This document shows, one piece after another, positions 1 through 8,415 of a stretch of 64,000 nucleotides of DNA. The first letter of the stretch is position 1. Each line of letters opens with the position of its first letter. The DNA lies in NCBI GenBank assembly GCA_946402735.1, contig CAMIXH010000003.1, positions 1 to 64,000 on the forward strand. Direction: 5' to 3'. The notes beneath the pieces are model-generated. The model had not been told where the DNA came from. It ran no database searches and worked only from the letters and a program-made list of their open reading frames with translations. The DNA comes from an uncultured Mycoplasmatota bacterium. Lineage in GTDB: Bacteria > Bacillota_I > Bacilli_A > RF39 > UBA660. Both the position numbers and the translations under genes were made by a program.

Positions 1-975
1 TTCGACCACCAGTTTGATTATAGTATATATCTGTGTCGCCTGGACAATATCCATTCGCTGCACATTGTACTGCATTTTTCTTTACCTCTGCTACATATTT
101 TCCTGCTAAATTTGCTTTTGGTATATAGCACCTTGTTGAAGCTGATGATCCTGCTGCGCTTGATGTATAATCTGTTGCTAAACTTGTACATAATTTTCGA
201 CCACCAGTTTGATTATAGTATATATCTGTGTCGCCTGGACAATATCCATTTGCGGCACATTGAACTGCATTTTTCTTTGCTGTTGCTACGTATTTTCCAA
301 CTAAATTTGCCTTTGGTATATAGCAACTTGTTGAAACTGATGACCCTGCTGCACTTGATGTATAATCACTTGCTAAATCTGTACATGCTTTTCGACCGCC
401 TAAACTTCCATAATATATATCTGTGTCGCCTGGACAATATCCATTCGCTGCACAAGTTACTGCATTTTTCCTTGCTTCTGCCACATATTTTCCGACTAAA
501 TTTGCTTTTGGTATATAGCAATTTGTTGAAGCTGATGAGCCTTCTGCACTAGTTGTATAATCTGTTGCCAAACTTGTACATAATTTTCGACCACCAGTTT
601 GATTATAGTATATATCTGTGTCGCCTGGACAATATCCATTCGCTGCACAAGTTACTGCGTTTGCTTTTGCTGTTGCTACGTATTTTCCAACTAGATTTGC
701 CTTTGGTATATAACAACTTGTTGCTGCAGATGATCCTGCTGCACTAGTTGTATAGTTTGTTGCTAAGCTTGTACATAATTTTCGACCACCAGTTTGATTA
801 TAGTATATATCTGTGTCTCCCGGACAATATCCATTTGCGGCACATTGAACTGCATTTTTCTTTGCTTCTGCTACATATTTTCCGACTAAATTTGCCTTTG
901 GTATATAGCAGCTTGTTGCTGCTGGTGATTTTGTTGCACTTGATGTATAATCTGTTGCTAAAGTTGTACATAATG
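1..975 (-). repeat. 195-bp in-frame tandem repeats inside the prepilin-like gene
   Basis: Five copies begin at 1, 196, 391, 586 and 781, exactly 195 bp apart, and a diverged head copy lies near 976-1035. Each encodes 65 residues with four Cys, sharing segments such as CYIPKANLVGKYVA and AANGYCPGDTDIYY. The copies are near-identical in DNA, with scattered changes (the 391 copy has GSLGGRKAC in place of NQTGGRKLC). The array continues past the left edge, so total copy number is unknown. Such identity suggests recent expansion or homogenisation. Confidence 0.95.
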
Positions 976-2911
976 CATGATGAGTTCCACCAGTACAATA
1001 ATATCCTGCTTCACAATCCTTACATGTTGTTGTAGTTCCATCATTATATGTTCCAGCTACACATTCTCCCCAGTTTGCTGTCATTGTTACTGTTCCGCCT
1101 GAAACAGATGTTAAGTTTTTGAATGTTGTCGCCTTTGATTTTGTTGATGTACTACTCCATGCAACTCCACCTGCAAGTGCTGTTGCTGGTGTACCATTAT
1201 ATGTCCATCCTGCAAAAGCATAACCTGCTCTCATAGGATTATTAATTGTTACTTCTACATCATATGTTGCTGAAATATTTGATGGACTTGTACTTCCATT
1301 AAGTTTTCCACCATTCATTTCAAATTTAATTGTATAGCCGTTTGCTACACATCTATTTGATGATAATGCTCCATCATATCCAGTTTTACATGTTTTAATT
1401 TCGCATTCATATCTTACTTGATTTGTAGTATCATCCCATACTGCTGTTTTCCATTCTAATACATGTTCATTACTATTTGGACAAGTAGCACTGCATGCTG
1501 TAGACTTTACTCCATTTGTTGTTTTGCCATTTTGACATGGTGTACATTCCCCACTTGCACTAGTTGGTGCTATTGAACCTTTAGCACAATCGCTACATGT
1601 TTGTTGAGTTATTAATGAATATTGACCTTGCTCACATGCGTGCCATTGTGCATCAAATGTAGCATTTCCAACTATTTCATATAGTTTTTTTCCGTTTCCA
1701 TTTCTATCATGATATAAATCTACATCATTATATAAATATCCTTCAAATGTATATCCAGCACATTGTGGTATTTCTACTGGAGGTACCATATTGGAATACT
1801 TAACTACATAATTGTTTGTCCCAACTGAATTACATGTTTTGCCCCTTTGATCTTTATTTAATGTTACTGTATATTCTTCTGGCTCTGGAGTACAGTTTTC
1901 TATACATCCAGGAGGAAATCTAAAGCCTGGGGCTGTAGGAGACCATTTTGCATATACACGTCCTGTTGTACTATCATTTAATATAACATCATTTTTAAAT
2001 GTTCTTGGATCAGCATATATATTTCCACTTGCATCTATTATTTGTGTTTCTACATTTACACCATATGGTTCATAAAAATATCCTAAGAATACTTGTGGAT
2101 CATCACCAACTTTCTTAGTTGGTATTGTTATTTTTTTTATTTGATCTTTCTTTGTATGTGAGCTCTCCGCTTTAAAGAATCCTACTCCAAATACTTCATC
2201 TATTGTTGTTGTTCCTGCTGTATCTGCATCATTATTATCTAAATCTATTCTAAATGCTCTTCCTATATATTTTGAGTAGTCATATCTTCCTGCTCCGTAT
2301 AATGTAATATTATATTTTGATAAATCTAGGTTTACTCCATCTAAAAGTCTTATTGTTAATGTTGTAAATGCATCTAGATATCTGCCTCTTTCATCAAAAT
2401 ATTCATATTGATTTGCACTCATATCATAAAAGTTATACCCACTTGATGTTGTTACTTGGGCATTATCATTTGAATATTTATCTAACTCTAATGTTCTTAT
2501 ATATAACAATATTTTATCTGCTTCATTATTTGTTTTGTCATACCTTGTTGTATCCATATACTTTAGAGTTGTTTTATTATTTGTGTGTGTTATTCCCTCT
2601 TCTGCATCATCTAGTATTTTATCATTTTCTGTTATAATAAGTTCTCTTCTCTCATCATTACCAAGTATTAATGAACATTTCTTTCCATCTGTTTCACAAC
2701 TTATGAATTTGATTCCACTATTTGCATTAATATCGCTATTTATTACTCTTGATATTGATGATGTATATACGATTACATCACTATTCTCATGTACTACTGA
2801 GTATGCACTTCTTAGTTGTAGTAATGACCCGATTAGAGCTACTAATACTACACTTACTAGTACTACACTTACTATTAATTCTATTAATGTAAATCCTTTT
2901 TTATTTCTCAC
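1..2911 (-). CDS. Giant prepilin-like cysteine-rich repeat surface protein (3' end outside window)
   Basis: An uninterrupted minus-strand frame runs from a GTG at 2911 to the window edge (970 codons, no stop seen). AGGTGAT sits 5 bases before the GTG. The N-terminus is a class III (type IV prepilin) signal: a 6-residue leader RNKKG, then FTLIELIVSVVL with Glu at +5 and a hydrophobic helix to about residue 30. Then follow a mixed domain (about 35-340), an InlB/Listeria-Bacteroides-like repeat (about 344-420, ending FDAQW), a CxxC-rich stretch (about 425-475), a second InlB-like repeat (about 520-615, GYAFAGW), a GCC2/GCC3-like Cys segment, and five 65-residue repeats with four Cys each. Prepilins are cut by GspO/PilD-type peptidases; none is in this window. 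Pilus incorporation or adhesion is an inference. The upstream ABC exporter gene ends 56 bp away. Confidence 0.85.
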   Translation of the reverse strand, partial: MRNKKGFTLIELIVSVVLVSVVLVALIGSLLQLRSAYSVVHENSDVIVYTSSISRVINSDINANSGIKFISCETDGKKCSLILGNDERRELIITENDKILDDAEEGITHTNNKTTLKYMDTTRYDKTNNEADKILLYIRTLELDKYSNDNAQVTTSSGYNFYDMSANQYEYFDERGRYLDAFTTLTIRLLDGVNLDLSKYNITLYGAGRYDYSKYIGRAFRIDLDNNDADTAGTTTIDEVFGVGFFKAESSHTKKDQIKKITIPTKKVGDDPQVFLGYFYEPYGVNVETQIIDASGNIYADPRTFKNDVILNDSTTGRVYAKWSPTAPGFRFPPGCIENCTPEPEEYTVTLNKDQRGKTCNSVGTNNYVVKYSNMVPPVEIPQCAGYTFEGYLYNDVDLYHDRNGNGKKLYEIVGNATFDAQWHACEQGQYSLITQQTCSDCAKGSIAPTSASGECTPCQNGKTTNGVKSTACSATCPNSNEHVLEWKTAVWDDTTNQVRYECEIKTCKTGYDGALSSNRCVANGYTIKFEMNGGKLNGSTSPSNISATYDVEVTINNPMRAGYAFAGWTYNGTPATALAGGVAWSSTSTKSKATTFKNLTSVSGGTVTMTANWGECVAGTYNDGTTTTCKDCEAGYYCTGGTHHALCTTLATDYTSSATKSPAATSCYIPKANLVGKYVAEAKKNAVQCAANGYCPGDTDIYYNQTGGRKLCTSLATNYTTSAAGSSAATSCYIPKANLVGKYVATAKANAVTCAANGYCPGDTDIYYNQTGGRKLCTSLATDYTTSAEGSSASTNCYIPKANLVGKYVAEARKNAVTCAANGYCPGDTDIYYGSLGGRKACTDLASDYTSSAAGSSVSTSCYIPKANLVGKYVATAKKNAVQCAANGYCPGDTDIYYNQTGGRKLCTSLATDYTSSAAGSSASTRCYIPKANLAGKYVAEVKKNAVQCAANGYCPGDTDIYYNQTGGR

Positions 2912-2935
2912 TATTATCACCTACTATACAAATTA

Positions 2936-2944
2936 ATTTTAGCA
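2936..2944 (-). promoter_or_regulatory. Possible extended -10 promoter of the prepilin-like gene
   Basis: TGCTAAAAT (TGn plus TAAAAT) lies 25 bp upstream of the GTG start. No good -35 is seen, and no terminator follows the upstream ABC gene, so read-through is also possible. Confidence 0.35.
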
Positions 2945-2967
2945 TAAATATTTCTTTTTTAAAACAA

Positions 2968-5457
2968 TTAATCCCTATTCAATACCACATCAATTGGTTT
3001 TACTTTATTTATCTTTTCCATTAATAAGCATGTTATTAATAAAGATGCTATTACTATAAATGCTAAAGATATTATAACAGTACTTGGATTAATAACAATG
3101 CCTCTTAATTTAAAGAACATATTGCCAAAGAATGAATTATTTAATTCATATGATTCTACTATCCACATTAGTATTCCAAATACCCATGCTATAAGACCAA
3201 TTAATAATGTTTCGATTACAAATATTTTTGTTACTCCACCACTACTAGTACCAATACTTCTTAATATACCTATTTCTTTTTTGTATGTAGTAATTGATGC
3301 TGAAATATAATTTAGTATTAACAATATTGAAAATAATACAAATACTACACTAAATGTAAATAAATATCTTTTAGCCATATGATAAATAAATATAACACTA
3401 TATACTCTATTTGAATTATTAAAACTAATATAGTATTTTTCACCTTCATCATAATATTCTTTATCATATAAGTAATCTAAATCATTAAATATATATTCTA
3501 TTTTATCTTTATCATCTTCATATACATAAACTGATGTAACTATTTTTTTAGAAGAATCAAAATAATCATTATATGTACTACTAATATAATTTTTATCTTT
3601 TAAGCTAACACCAATAACATGTACATCACTACTATTATTAAATGTCCTATTAATTAATTTAATATTAATATCATTAAGTTTGTTTTCTTTTAAATATTTA
3701 ATTAAATATTTTTCTACTATTTTGTCATAAACTAAGTTCTTATTATTTTTTAAATATTTATCAAAATCTTTATTAAAGTCACTATATAATCTAAATGTAT
3801 CAATTGATAGTATTATTTCATTTTCACTAATACTACTTTTTTCTTTTAAATTGCCATTTAAATCATAATATTTAACACTACTATTTAATAATTCAATACT
3901 ATCTTCATTAGATATATTATTATATTTAAGAGTTAATCTAGATAAATCTAATTTATTTCCAAGAACTAAATCATCTATAAATGTATCATTAACATATATA
4001 TAAGATGATTTTGAACTATAATTTTCAATATAGAAATTCTTTAAATCATTACTCCAGAATTCACCCATTTTAAATGCTCTTTCATATAAAGAATTATCAT
4101 CATTAACAATACCACTTATTATTACTTTATGTGTTCCTAATTTGATTTGTGTTTTATCATTAACTATTTCTTCATAATTATTTGGTTTATATAAATTATC
4201 ATTTATATCATATATACCAAAATTGATAATTGAATCAGCAAAATATTTATGAACAACTATTTCATCATTATTTGATGGGTATTCTCCATTATATAGTTTT
4301 ATTATTCTTTTATCACTTAATTCTATAAATTTGAAATTAGATGGCTTAACACTGTAAGCATCATTTTCTAATAATTCTGTTGATATTGGTCCAAATTCAA
4401 AATTAAGACTATTATTATTTTCATATAAAGCATATTCTTTATTGACTTTAGAAGATGTACTAGCTTCTACTAATGCTATATCTCCTTTTTTAAAATCTAA
4501 TGCTGTTTCTTCTCTATTTCCATATTTATTAAATTTAACTTCTCTATGATCTATTCTTAAAGTATTAAAATTATTATCATTAATTGTATTTTTAATTAAT
4601 GATACATCATCAAATAAATAAATATTTATACAAAAACACATAAATGAAAATGCAAGCATAGATAATAATATTGTTAAAACTAATCTACCTGGTTTATTCA
4701 TAAGATAAGATGATGCCATTTTATAAATGTATCCAAATGGTAAAGTAGATTTCTCATATTTGCTTCTTTCCATTTTATCTCTTTTAACATTCTTTTTAGA
4801 ATCTTCTATTATTTCTCCATCTTCTATTTTAATAATTCTATCAGCATAAACAAAAGCACTTTCAATATCATGAGACACTACTATTACTAATTCTTCTTTA
4901 CTAATCTTTTTAAGTATTCTAAAAATCTGGTCACTTGATTTTCTATCTAAGTTACCAGTTGGTTCATCAGCAAGAATTAATTTTGGTTTCTTAACAAGAG
5001 TTCTAGCAATAGCTACTCTTTGTTTTTGACCTCCAGATAATTCATTAGTATTTCTTTTTTCTAAACCATCTATATCAAGATTTTTTAAAGTATCTAAAAT
5101 CAATTTATCATCATTTATACCCTGTAATTTTAATGATAAATTTATATTTTCAAACACATTAAATTCTTCAAGTAAATTAAACTCTTGAAATACAAATCCA
5201 ACATATGAATTTCTGTAAGAATCTAATTCTTGATTACTCATTTTGCATAAATCTTTATGATCAATTAGTATTTTTCCTTTATCAGGTGTATCTAATCCAC
5301 CAAGCAAATTAAGAAGTGTTGATTTACCACTTCCACTTTTTCCTACAATAAAAACTAAACCTTTGTTTTCAAATGTAAGATTTATATTTCTTAAAGCATT
5401 AGTATCAGCACTTTTCTTAGACCTATAAGTTTTATTTACACCCTTTATTTCTATCAT
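2968..5457 (-). CDS. ABC transporter, fused ATPase and FtsX-like permease
   Basis: 829 residues. The N-terminal ATPase has Walker A GKSGSGKST (39-47), signature LSGGQ (about 143), Walker B LILADEPTGNLD and the switch His in VVSHD. A first membrane helix follows near 255-280, then a large extracytoplasmic domain of about 400 residues, then three C-terminal helices in an FtsX/MacB-type domain. Families with this fusion export lipids or peptides or act in antimicrobial resistance; the substrate cannot be read from sequence. It lies directly upstream of the prepilin-like gene on the same strand, so co-expression is possible. An extended -10 TGATATAAT is close upstream of the start. Confidence 0.88.
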   Translation of the reverse strand: MIEIKGVNKTYRSKKSADTNALRNINLTFENKGLVFIVGKSGSGKSTLLNLLGGLDTPDKGKILIDHKDLCKMSNQELDSYRNSYVGFVFQEFNLLEEFNVFENINLSLKLQGINDDKLILDTLKNLDIDGLEKRNTNELSGGQKQRVAIARTLVKKPKLILADEPTGNLDRKSSDQIFRILKKISKEELVIVVSHDIESAFVYADRIIKIEDGEIIEDSKKNVKRDKMERSKYEKSTLPFGYIYKMASSYLMNKPGRLVLTILLSMLAFSFMCFCINIYLFDDVSLIKNTINDNNFNTLRIDHREVKFNKYGNREETALDFKKGDIALVEASTSSKVNKEYALYENNNSLNFEFGPISTELLENDAYSVKPSNFKFIELSDKRIIKLYNGEYPSNNDEIVVHKYFADSIINFGIYDINDNLYKPNNYEEIVNDKTQIKLGTHKVIISGIVNDDNSLYERAFKMGEFWSNDLKNFYIENYSSKSSYIYVNDTFIDDLVLGNKLDLSRLTLKYNNISNEDSIELLNSSVKYYDLNGNLKEKSSISENEIILSIDTFRLYSDFNKDFDKYLKNNKNLVYDKIVEKYLIKYLKENKLNDINIKLINRTFNNSSDVHVIGVSLKDKNYISSTYNDYFDSSKKIVTSVYVYEDDKDKIEYIFNDLDYLYDKEYYDEGEKYYISFNNSNRVYSVIFIYHMAKRYLFTFSVVFVLFSILLILNYISASITTYKKEIGILRSIGTSSGGVTKIFVIETLLIGLIAWVFGILMWIVESYELNNSFFGNMFFKLRGIVINPSTVIISLAFIVIASLLITCLLMEKINKVKPIDVVLNRD

Positions 5458-5472
5458 ATATAAATTATATCA

Positions 5473-5500
5473 TAAAAAAAAGAAAATATTAATTTTCTTT
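5473..5500 (-). terminator. Rho-independent terminator after scpB
   Basis: The stem AAAGAAAA/TTTTCTTT (5479-5486 and 5493-5500) is followed on the minus strand by a run of T. It overlaps the scpB stop codon. Confidence 0.7.
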
Positions 5501-6058
5501 ATAAGTTGAATCGTATAAATCTTCGCTTTCATTTTCAACAGTTTCATTTCTAATTAATTCTGGTAAATCTTCTTTTGAAGAAAGGCCAAAATAATCTAAA
5601 AATTCATTTGTTGTTTTATATAAATTTGGTTTACCTATTGTATCATCTTTACCACATATTTTAATGAAGTTTCTTGCTAATAATCTTCTTACTATTTGAG
5701 AAGAATTAACTCCTCTAATTTCATCTATTTTAAGTCTTGTTATTGGTTCATTATATGCAATTACTGCAAGTACTTCTAAAGCAGCATTAGATAAATTAGT
5801 TGTTCTTGTATCCATAACTAATTTTTCATAATAATCTTTATGTTCTTCTTTAGTTGTTAATTTAAATGCGTTACCTAAATAAGAAATTCTAAGTCCTCTA
5901 TTTTTATCTTCATAATCTTTCTTTAATTCAAGTAATAATTCTTTTACTTTTTCTTCGGGAATATCTAATACACTAGCCATTTCTTTAATTGTAGTTCCTT
6001 CATCACCCACAATAAATAGCATTCCCTCAAGTACAGCTTTTAAGTTCACTTTAATCAA
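5489..6058 (-). CDS. scpB: Segregation and condensation protein B
   Basis: 189 residues. A winged-helix kleisin-binding protein that forms the SMC-ScpA-ScpB condensin needed for chromosome compaction and segregation. Family marks include LEGMLFIVGDEG near the start, ALEVLAVIAYNEPITR and the second winged helix around GVNSSQIVRRLL. The start overlaps the end of scpA by 8 bp, the usual scpA-scpB arrangement. Length is typical. Confidence 0.96.
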   Translation of the reverse strand: MIKVNLKAVLEGMLFIVGDEGTTIKEMASVLDIPEEKVKELLLELKKDYEDKNRGLRISYLGNAFKLTTKEEHKDYYEKLVMDTRTTNLSNAALEVLAVIAYNEPITRLKIDEIRGVNSSQIVRRLLARNFIKICGKDDTIGKPNLYKTTNEFLDYFGLSSKEDLPELIRNETVENESEDLYDSTYKEN

Positions 6059-6767
6059 CTCTTTCTAAATAAATATTGCCAAAATTATTGTCTTGTTTAA
6101 GAGTTATTTCTCTATTTTTTGCCATTTCTAATACTGATAAAAACGTAACAACTACATATGGTTTACTAAAATCATCAAATAACTCTACAAAATTTATTTT
6201 CTTCTTTTCTTTCAATATATCTCTTATTGTAACAATTCTTTCCTTAACAGACAACTCTTTTCTAGCAATTTTAGTATTAACTGGTTTGTTATACTCTTGT
6301 CTTTCCAATAATTTTTGAAAAGCTTCTAATAGATCATTTATTCCTAAACTACCATCATTTTCTATTTTTTCTTTAGAATATTTTTGTAATGATTCTGGCG
6401 CTTTAGTATAGTATGAGAATCTTTTTTCTTCTAAAGATCTAAATTCTTGAGTACTATCTTTATATTTTTTATATTCCATTAATCTACGTTTTAATTCATC
6501 TTCAGGATTAATTTCCTCTTCTTCAGTATTCTCTTCATCTTTATTTGGAAGAAGTTTTCTACTTTTTATCTCAATTAGCTCTGCTGCCATTACTAAATAT
6601 TCACTAGCTATATCCAAATTCATTTCATTCATTTCACTAATGAAGTTTAAATACTCTTTAGTTATTTCAGATATTTCAACGTCAAAAATCTCCATCTTAG
6701 ATTTTTTTATAAGATGAAGTAATAAATCAAGTGGTCCCTCAAAATCCCCTATTAATAGCTTATCCAT
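6051..6767 (-). CDS. scpA: Segregation and condensation protein A (kleisin)
   Basis: 238 residues. The kleisin subunit that bridges the SMC heads. The N-terminus carries the family pattern FEGPLDLLLHLIKKSKM; the middle is charged and coiled, and the C-terminal winged helix contains VVTFLSVLEMAKNREI. Its ATG shares one base with the stop codon of the upstream gene (TAATG), which suggests translational coupling. Confidence 0.96.
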   Translation of the reverse strand: MDKLLIGDFEGPLDLLLHLIKKSKMEIFDVEISEITKEYLNFISEMNEMNLDIASEYLVMAAELIEIKSRKLLPNKDEENTEEEEINPEDELKRRLMEYKKYKDSTQEFRSLEEKRFSYYTKAPESLQKYSKEKIENDGSLGINDLLEAFQKLLERQEYNKPVNTKIARKELSVKERIVTIRDILKEKKKINFVELFDDFSKPYVVVTFLSVLEMAKNREITLKQDNNFGNIYLERVD

Positions 6768-8029
6768 TATTCACAATTCCATTCTTTTGATGTTAAGTTA
6801 TCTTTAATTATTTTTAATGTTGTATCTTTTTCAAATAATAATACTAAATCTCCATTATCATTATCTAAATTGACTGTATATTTTAATGTTCCATCTTCTA
6901 ATACAGCATTATTTTTTTCTTTTAATTCTTCAAATTCAGTTTCTAATTTCTTTTGTGCATCTTCTGTCTTAAATGTTTTTTCAACACTATAAGTTGATAA
7001 ACCATTATTAACAAAATTAAATGTATTTTTATAAGAATAATTATTATCTTCTAATTTACATGTTAATGATAATGTCTTAGCTTGGTCTTCTTCTGTATAT
7101 ACTTTTGCTAAAGCGTAGAAAGCTTTATCATAAATATCATCTTCTACTTCGATTGTATATGTTCTTACTGTATCTTTTTCTAATTTTTGACTAGGATTAA
7201 ATAAAGTCTTATATATTATTTCTTTTTCTGAATTATATAATTCAATATAAATACCTAATTCTTTAGCATCATCTGCTTTAGCAAGTACTTCATAACTAAA
7301 TGTGATACCTTTTCCTACAGATTTTCTAAAATTATAGAATTTAATATCATTCACTCTAATAGAACTTGTATTGTCATCTATTAAGATTAATCCATCAGTT
7401 AAATTATTTGTATTATTGTTAATTGGACTTGATGGATTCATTCCATTTTTATATTGATCATACATAGTAATTACTGTATCAATATTAAATACAAATACTA
7501 TTAAAAGTATCACGAATATAATTAATATAATGTTACTTGCTTTACTCTTTGGTGCTGTTTGAATTACCTCTGGCTCATTTGCATTTGTAGATGCAACTGG
7601 TTGTTCAGGTGCAGGTTGTTCTTGAACTACTTGTGGTTGTGCTTGTACAGGCGCAGGTTGTGCTGTAACAACAGATGCTACTGGTGCAGCAGGAGTTATT
7701 GGTGGTAGTTCTGGTGATACTTGAGTATCAGGTTGAACAGACTCAGGTGTAAAAAATGGTGACTCTGCTGGTGCTGAGGGTTGTACAGGCGTAGCAGCAA
7801 CGGGTGTTGCAGGTGCTACTGGTGCAGGTTGCGCTGGCATTGGTTGAGCTTGTACAGGTGCAGGATTAGGTGCTGGCATTGGTTGTGCAGTTGGTGCACT
7901 AACTTGTTCAGAACCAATACTAATAGCTACTTGTGGTTGTGCAGGTTGTGCTGTAGTTGTAGCAGCAATTGGTGCAACTCCACCAGTAGTGGTTGAATTA
8001 TTTAAATTAGTATTTTGATTATCATTCAT
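6767..8029 (-). CDS. Pro/Gln/Ala-rich single-pass membrane protein of unknown function
   Basis: 420 residues. Residues 1-160 are low-complexity and rich in Ala, Pro, Gln and Val, with PAQP/QPAP-type repeats and no signal peptide. One helix follows (about 168-186, IILIIFVILLIVFVFNI), then a mainly beta-like extracytoplasmic domain of about 230 residues ending in a Cys near the C-terminus. The layout resembles a cytoplasmic disordered tail with an outside sensor or binding domain, but I recognise no family. AAGGTGAAAGG precedes the ATG. It leads the operon with scpA and scpB. Confidence 0.85.
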   Translation of the reverse strand: MNDNQNTNLNNSTTTGGVAPIAATTTAQPAQPQVAISIGSEQVSAPTAQPMPAPNPAPVQAQPMPAQPAPVAPATPVAATPVQPSAPAESPFFTPESVQPDTQVSPELPPITPAAPVASVVTAQPAPVQAQPQVVQEQPAPEQPVASTNANEPEVIQTAPKSKASNIILIIFVILLIVFVFNIDTVITMYDQYKNGMNPSSPINNNTNNLTDGLILIDDNTSSIRVNDIKFYNFRKSVGKGITFSYEVLAKADDAKELGIYIELYNSEKEIIYKTLFNPSQKLEKDTVRTYTIEVEDDIYDKAFYALAKVYTEEDQAKTLSLTCKLEDNNYSYKNTFNFVNNGLSTYSVEKTFKTEDAQKKLETEFEELKEKNNAVLEDGTLKYTVNLDNDNGDLVLLFEKDTTLKIIKDNLTSKEWNCE

Positions 8030-8063
8030 ACCCTTTCACCTTTATCCTTTATTTCTATTAAAA

Positions 8064-8093
8064 ATTATAACATAAAAAAGATACAAAAGTCTA
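8064..8093 (-). promoter_or_regulatory. Promoter of the 420-residue protein, scpA and scpB operon
   Basis: TATAAT (8064-8069) is preceded by TGT, giving an extended -10. A weak -35 TAGACT (8088-8093) lies 18 bp upstream. From 8094 to 8192 I see no gene or clear structure. Confidence 0.65.
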
Positions 8094-8192
8094 ATATTTT
8101 AAAATAAAAAGAGCAAAATGTTTTTATTCTTATAATTTATTCTGAGAAATATATCATATCAGGTATCATACTAACCTCTATTTTATTATAAT

Positions 8193-8220
8193 AAAAAAAA
8201 CTCTAATATATTAGAGTTCA
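8193..8220 (-). terminator. Terminator of tRNA-Glu
   Basis: Inverted repeat AACTCTAATATATTAGAGTT followed on the minus strand by TTTTTT, 10 bases beyond the tRNA 3' end. Confidence 0.8.
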
Positions 8221-8229
8221 TTTTTTATT

Positions 8230-8305
8230 TGGTAGCCTGTATGGGACTTGGACCCATGAATGTTGCCTTGAGAGGGCAATGTGTTAACCGCTTCACCAAC
8301 AGGCC
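8230..8305 (-). tRNA. tRNA-Glu (anticodon CUC), CCA encoded
   Basis: Acceptor GGCCTGT pairs with ACAGGCT, discriminator A, CCA at 8230-8232. The D-stem is GTG/CAC, with GG in the D-loop. The anticodon stem TTGCC/GGCAA closes the loop CTCTCAA, giving anticodon CTC. The T-stem ATGGG/CCCAT closes TCCAAGT, so the usual T-Psi-C is T-C-C (C at position 55). The overall sequence resembles Bacilli tRNA-Glu. It is a single gene with its own promoter and terminator. Confidence 0.9.
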
Positions 8306-8323
8306 ATCTAAAAGTACATTGAT

Positions 8324-8352
8324 ATAATAACATAAATTGTTTTTTAAAACAA
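8324..8352 (-). promoter_or_regulatory. Promoter of tRNA-Glu
   Basis: TTGTTT (8347-8352), a 17-bp spacer, then TATTAT (8324-8329) with an upstream TGT. It lies about 20 bp before the tRNA 5' end. Confidence 0.7.
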
Positions 8353-8415
8353 GATAATTGTCAATGAACCTTTATAAAGAGGCAGTTTTGTTATATAATA
8401 ATATTAGGTGATTTT

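Noticed and set aside
1-975. CRISPR array
   Set aside because: The units are contiguous 195-bp coding repeats without unique spacers, and they keep an open reading frame.
112-1035. Plus-strand open frames of 146, 64 and 95 codons rich in Leu, His and Tyr
   Set aside because: They are the complement of the 195-bp repeats of the minus-strand prepilin-like gene; the minus frame is open over 2.9 kb and has recognisable domains, the plus frames do not.
2368-2936. Plus-strand open frames of 89 and 133 codons
   Set aside because: Shadows of the same minus-strand gene; no ribosome binding site and no protein-like pattern beyond low-complexity hydrophobic residues.
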